Shown here: piece after piece, positions 63,354-64,000 of the stretch
How the letters are laid out: each line of letters starts with the position of its first letter
How positions within the stretch are numbered: position 1 is the first letter of the stretch
Source: Lentzea pudingi
GTDB lineage: Bacteria > Actinomycetota > Actinomycetes > Mycobacteriales > Pseudonocardiaceae
Direction: 5' to 3'
Length of the DNA stretch: 64,000 nt
NCBI RefSeq assembly: GCF_014646255.1
Contig: NZ_BMNC01000002.1
Location: 62,001 to 126,000, forward strand
Notes under the pieces: model-generated
Seen by the model: the letters and a program-made list of their open reading frames with translations, nothing else
Told to the model about the DNA's origin: nothing
The model's database searches: none
Made by a program: the position numbers and the translations under genes

Positions 63354-64000
63354 TTGCCATCAATGTCCGAAGGTCGTTCCGAGCACGCACAAAGCCGCAG
63401 GTCACCGCGGCGCCGCTCGGGTCGCCAGGGCAACTCCTCGCGTCCGCAGCAGCGGGTCGAGGAACCGATCGTCGCCGAGCACTTCGAGAGCACGCTGCCG
63501 GAAGGCCCGCTGCCCTCGTTCGCTGAGCTCGGCTTGGCCGACGCGCTGATCAAGTCACTCGTCGCCAACGAAATCACCGAGCCGTTCCCCATCCAGGCGG
63601 CCACCCTTCCCGACGCCATGGCGGGCAAGGACATCCTCGGCCGCGGCCAGACCGGCTCCGGCAAGACGCTGGCGTTCGGCCTCGCGATGCTGACGCGCCT
63701 CGCGTCCGGCCGCTCGATGCCGCACAAGCCGCGCGGCCTGATCCTCGTCCCGACCCGCGAGCTCGCGATGCAGGTGGAGACGGCGCTCATGCCGCACGCC
63801 CGCTCGCTGGGCCTGTGGTGCCGCGTCGTCGTCGGCGGCACGTCGTTCCCGCGCCAGATCGAACACCTCCGCCGCGGCGTCGACCTGCTGATCGCCACGC
63901 CGGGCCGGCTGTCCGACCACGTCCGCCAGGGCACGTGCGACCTCGGCTCCGTCGAGATCACCGCGCTGGACGAGGCCGACCAGATGGCGGACATGGGCTT
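63354..64000 (+). CDS. DEAD-box RNA helicase, 3' end outside window
   Basis: The first 215 codons of an ATP-dependent RNA helicase; the frame runs off the window end. An Arg/Ser/Gln-rich N-tail is followed by the Q motif region (SFAELGLADALIKSL ... EPFPIQAATLP), motif I GRGQTGSGKT, Ia LVPTRELAMQV, Ib ATPGRL and motif II LDEADQMAD. TTG at 63354 has GGAGG 6 bases upstream; the ATG at 63363 in the same frame is 15 bases from it. RhlE-type helicases remodel RNA with PNPase or ribosomes. Confidence 0.9.
   Translation, partial: MPSMSEGRSEHAQSRRSPRRRSGRQGNSSRPQQRVEEPIVAEHFESTLPEGPLPSFAELGLADALIKSLVANEITEPFPIQAATLPDAMAGKDILGRGQTGSGKTLAFGLAMLTRLASGRSMPHKPRGLILVPTRELAMQVETALMPHARSLGLWCRVVVGGTSFPRQIEHLRRGVDLLIATPGRLSDHVRQGTCDLGSVEITALDEADQMADMG

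Overview
The window reads as chromosomal DNA of a high-GC actinobacterium. The gene content and order (rimP-nusA-ylxR-infB-DUF503-rbfA-nrnA-dinF, truB, ribF, rpsO, pnp-M16 protease-dapB, thyX, dapA-rnj, ftsK) match the conserved Actinobacteria block. An AfsR/SARP regulator, a SapA-like secreted protein, a secreted phospholipase A2 and a PASTA-free Ser/Thr kinase point to a filamentous genus. I infer Pseudonocardiales (Actinosynnema/Lentzea/Saccharothrix type), but the sequence alone does not prove the genus. No tRNA, rRNA, CRISPR array, insertion sequence or prophage was found.

Layout. 1-2 kb: end of a SagB-type nitroreductase gene, a secreted phospholipase A2 and a DUF1963-like gene. 2-4.4 kb: ftsK. 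4.5-14.3 kb: an accessory block between ftsK and rnj (acyltransferase, membrane protein, AfsR-type regulator, methyltransferase, secreted RCC1-repeat protein, a stand-alone ATP synthase subunit a, and a protein joining a restriction-type N-domain, CBS pair and HEPN-like C-terminus). 14.4-17.6 kb: rnj-dapA-TIGR03085-like. 17.6-21.3 kb: Crp-family regulator, SapA-like protein, nucleotidyl-cyclase-like protein, lipoprotein and Ser/Thr kinase. 21.4-24 kb: thyX with an ACT gene, divergent from a ribbon-helix-helix/DUF4097 pair. 24-30.2 kb: SMI1/KNR4, TetR with aldo/keto reductase, ArsR-type regulator with tandem AHSA1 protein, a small membrane peptide, VTT-like protein, GNAT and a YcaQ-family glycosylase.

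30.3-38.4 kb: pnp, M16 protease, dapB and a TPR membrane gene run as a translationally coupled set with 4-base overlaps, after rpsO; an XRE-type regulator, ribF and truB follow upstream. 38.4-49.7 kb: MFS and MATE exporters, ROK regulator, nrnA, rbfA, DUF503, infB, ylxR, nusA and rimP. 49.8-60.9 kb: mostly small metabolic, acetyltransferase and membrane genes around proS. 60.9-64 kb: a 24-bp tandem repeat, yaaA, a RIO kinase gene and the first 647 bases of a DEAD-box helicase gene.

Regulation visible in sequence. Many genes lack a Shine-Dalgarno sequence and instead carry a TANNNT-like -10 element 6-8 bases before the start codon, the usual sign of leaderless mRNAs in Actinobacteria. Palindromic operator candidates lie at thyX, the aldo/keto reductase/ArsR divergon, the MFS gene and the 55-kb membrane gene. 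Strong hairpins mark most convergent ends, and a 48-bp element carrying one such hairpin occurs twice.
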